Of a DNA stretch of 64,000 nucleotides, positions 62,450 through 64,000 are shown piece after piece. Every line of letters starts with the position of its first letter. Position 1 is the stretch's first letter. This DNA is from Mesorhizobium sp. M4B.F.Ca.ET.058.02.1.1 (GTDB taxonomy: Bacteria > Pseudomonadota > Alphaproteobacteria > Rhizobiales > Rhizobiaceae), in assembly GCF_003952505.1 (NCBI RefSeq), contig NZ_CP034450.1:2170001-2234000 (forward strand), read 5' to 3'. The position numbers and the translations under genes are program-made. Under the pieces are notes generated by a model. It was given only the letters and a program-made list of their open reading frames with translations. It made no database searches and had not been told where the DNA came from.

Positions 62450-64000
62450 CACTTGCCCTTCCCGCTGCGCGCCCGGCCGCCGGCCTTACGCTCGATCATG
62501 AATACCACCGTCCGCCCCGGCACCGGCCGCGACGGGTCGACGCCGCCATCCGCCGTCTCGATGGCGGCATGCCAGCCGAACCCCGCCCGTTCCGGCAGCG
62601 TGAAGACACATTGACGGCGGTCGCCGTTGAGGATGACGGCGAGACGGCCATCGCCGGCGCTGGCGCCGCCAAGCACCATGGCGAGACGATGCCGCCGCGC
62701 ATCGTTCCAGTCGGCCTCGCCGAGCGGCGAGCCCGTTTCGGTCAGCCATGCGACGTCGGGATCGTCGGAGCCGGCTTGCGGCTGGCCGCTCAGGAAGCGC
62801 GTATCCGCAAGCGCCGGCGCGGCGCGGCGCAGCGCGGCGAGCGCAGCCGCGTACCGCTCCAGCGCCTGATTGCGGCCTGCCCAGTCGAGCCAGGTGATGG
62901 CATTGTCCTGCGCATAGGCGTTGTTGTTGCCTCGCTGCGTGCGGCCGAACTCGTCGCCCGCCGTCAGCATGATCGTGCCGCGCGAGGCGAACAGGATGGC
63001 AAGCAGCGCGCGCTGATCGCCGAGCCGCGCCTCGGCAATCGAGGCGTCGTCCGTGTCGCCCTCGGCGCCATTGTTCCAGGACAGGTTGTCGCCGTGACCG
63101 TCGTGGTTCTGCTCGCCATTGGCCTCGTTGTGCTTTTCCTCATAGGCGACGAGGTCGGCCAGCGTCATGCCGTCATGCGCGGCGATGAAATTGACCGTGC
63201 GGCTCGTCGCCAGCGCGGCCCTAGCGAAGACATCGGATGAGCCGGCAAGCCGGGTGGCCAGCGCGCCGATCGTGCCGGCATCGCCGCGCCAGAAGCGCCT
63301 GACATCGTCGCGGTAGCGGTCGTTCCATTCGAGGAAGGGTCGGGAAAAATTGCCGAGCTGATAGCCGCCCGGGCCGATGTCCCAGGGTTCTGCGATCAGC
63401 ACCCGGTCGGCCAGCAACGGGTCGCCGGCGATGGCTTGAAGCAGCGGCGCTTGCGGGTCGAACGTGCCGTCGACGCGGCCGAGCACTGGCGCCAGGTCGA
63501 AGCGGAAACCGTCGACGCCGGCAGCGCGGACGAAATGGCGCAGCGTGTCGAGCACCATTTCACGGACGACCGGATGGTCGCAGGCGATGGTGTTGCCGGT
63601 GCCGGTGTCGTTGACCAGCCTGCCGTCCGGCTCGTGCCGGTAGTAGGCCTGGGCATCGAGGCCGCGCAGCGACAGCGTCGGACCGAAGCGGTCGCTCTCG
63701 CCGGTGTGGTTGAAGACGAGGTCGAGGATCGTGCCGATCCCGGCCTTGCGCAAGGCGGCGACCGTGTCGCGCAATTCGGCCAGGCCGCCCGGCGCCAGGC
63801 GCGGATCGAGCGCCATGAAGGTGACGGGATTATAGCCCCAGGCGTTGTGGAGCCCGAGCGGCGGCAGATGCCGCTCGTCGATCGAGGCGGTGATCGGCAT
63901 CAGTTCGACAGCGGAGACGCCGAGCTTTTGCAGATGCTCGATCACAGCCGGATGGGCGAGCGCGGCGATGGTGCCGCGCTGCGCTTCCGGCACATCGGGA
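62449..64000 (-). CDS. glgX: GlgX-like glycogen debranching enzyme (partial, N-terminus off the window)
   Basis: About 517 codons from the right edge to a stop at 62449. The GH13 catalytic regions are visible: AWGYNPVTFMALDPR, DLVFNHTGES, DGFRFDLAPVLGR with the Asp nucleophile, EPWDIGPGGYQLGNF with the acid/base Glu, and AHDGMTLADLVAYE. The C-terminal domain is complete. GlgX/TreX cuts alpha-1,6 branches of glycogen. Coupled with an alpha-glucosidase gene downstream, it points to glycogen or maltooligosaccharide breakdown. Confidence 0.9.
   Translation of the reverse strand, partial: PDVPEAQRGTIAALAHPAVIEHLQKLGVSAVELMPITASIDERHLPPLGLHNAWGYNPVTFMALDPRLAPGGLAELRDTVAALRKAGIGTILDLVFNHTGESDRFGPTLSLRGLDAQAYYRHEPDGRLVNDTGTGNTIACDHPVVREMVLDTLRHFVRAAGVDGFRFDLAPVLGRVDGTFDPQAPLLQAIAGDPLLADRVLIAEPWDIGPGGYQLGNFSRPFLEWNDRYRDDVRRFWRGDAGTIGALATRLAGSSDVFARAALATSRTVNFIAAHDGMTLADLVAYEEKHNEANGEQNHDGHGDNLSWNNGAEGDTDDASIAEARLGDQRALLAILFASRGTIMLTAGDEFGRTQRGNNNAYAQDNAITWLDWAGRNQALERYAAALAALRRAAPALADTRFLSGQPQAGSDDPDVAWLTETGSPLGEADWNDARRHRLAMVLGGASAGDGRLAVILNGDRRQCVFTLPERAGFGWHAAIETADGGVDPSRPVPGRTVVFMIERKAGGRARSGKGK

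Overview
The window is about 64 kb of high-GC chromosome from a Rhizobiales alphaproteobacterium. Mesorhizobium or a close relative is the best guess. The evidence is a FeuP/FeuQ-type two-component pair, a MucR/Ros regulator, a betI-betC-betA-betB choline-sulfate operon, a paired methylmalonyl-CoA mutase, several alphaproteobacterial DUF families (DUF1491, DUF2336, DUF5330, DUF853) and rhizobial palindromic intergenic repeats. There is one tRNA (Pro, anticodon CGG). I see no rRNA, CRISPR array, transposase or integrase. Most of the region reads as ordinary core or accessory chromosome.

Layout. 1-2.2 kb (minus): feuN-like small secreted protein, feuP, and feuQ cut by the left edge. 2.4-6.2 kb: an NTF2-like protein, an orphan phage/GTA-type DUF3168 gene whose 5' end carries an 88-bp tandem duplication, an MttB-family methyltransferase, a collapsed dimethylglycine-dehydrogenase-like pseudogene, and a TetR regulator behind a large palindrome. 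6.3-20.5 kb: cell-envelope and housekeeping genes. These are a class A PBP, a DUF1214/DUF1254 pair, DUF2336, DUF1491, a peptidoglycan-binding protein overlapping a PAS histidine kinase, DUF5330, SufE, MucR, an SH3-like secreted protein, oligopeptidase B, LysE and a small SET protein. 20.6-27.4 kb: an adenylation-carrier-acyltransferase fusion, a diheme cytochrome c with a cytochrome c', superoxide dismutase, a branched-chain aminotransferase and a HAD dehalogenase.

27.5-37.5 kb: an L,D-transpeptidase, a divergent MocR/PaiB pair, a LacI-like gene remnant running into the extended tail of a HerA-like DUF853 ATPase, methylmalonyl-CoA mutase small and large subunits, an AbrB-Doc toxin-antitoxin pair and a GreA/GreB factor. 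37.6-47.7 kb: a Tat-exported repeat protein, a rhizobial-type asparaginase, a thiolase, then the betI-betC-dehydratase-betA-betB operon, which would turn choline-O-sulfate and choline into glycine betaine. A putative BetI box precedes it. 47.7-52.8 kb: a mosaic repeat, a mannose-1-phosphate guanylyltransferase/epimerase fusion, a divergent LysR/NmrA pair, tRNA-Pro and a small hypothetical gene. 52.8-64 kb: a Yej/Opp-type peptide ABC transporter (four genes, minus), a TadE/TadG pair (plus), and an alpha-glucosidase/GlgX pair cut by the right edge.

The less ordinary items are the single-chain adenylation/carrier/membrane-acyltransferase protein, the dehydratase translationally coupled inside the choline-sulfate operon, two degraded genes (DMGDH-like and LacI-like), a probable lost stop codon in the DUF853 gene, the 88-bp duplication over a start codon, and several uncatalogued operator-like palindromes in divergent promoters. 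I did not find a clearly novel multi-gene system. The adenylation-acyltransferase fusion is the best candidate for unexplored biochemistry.
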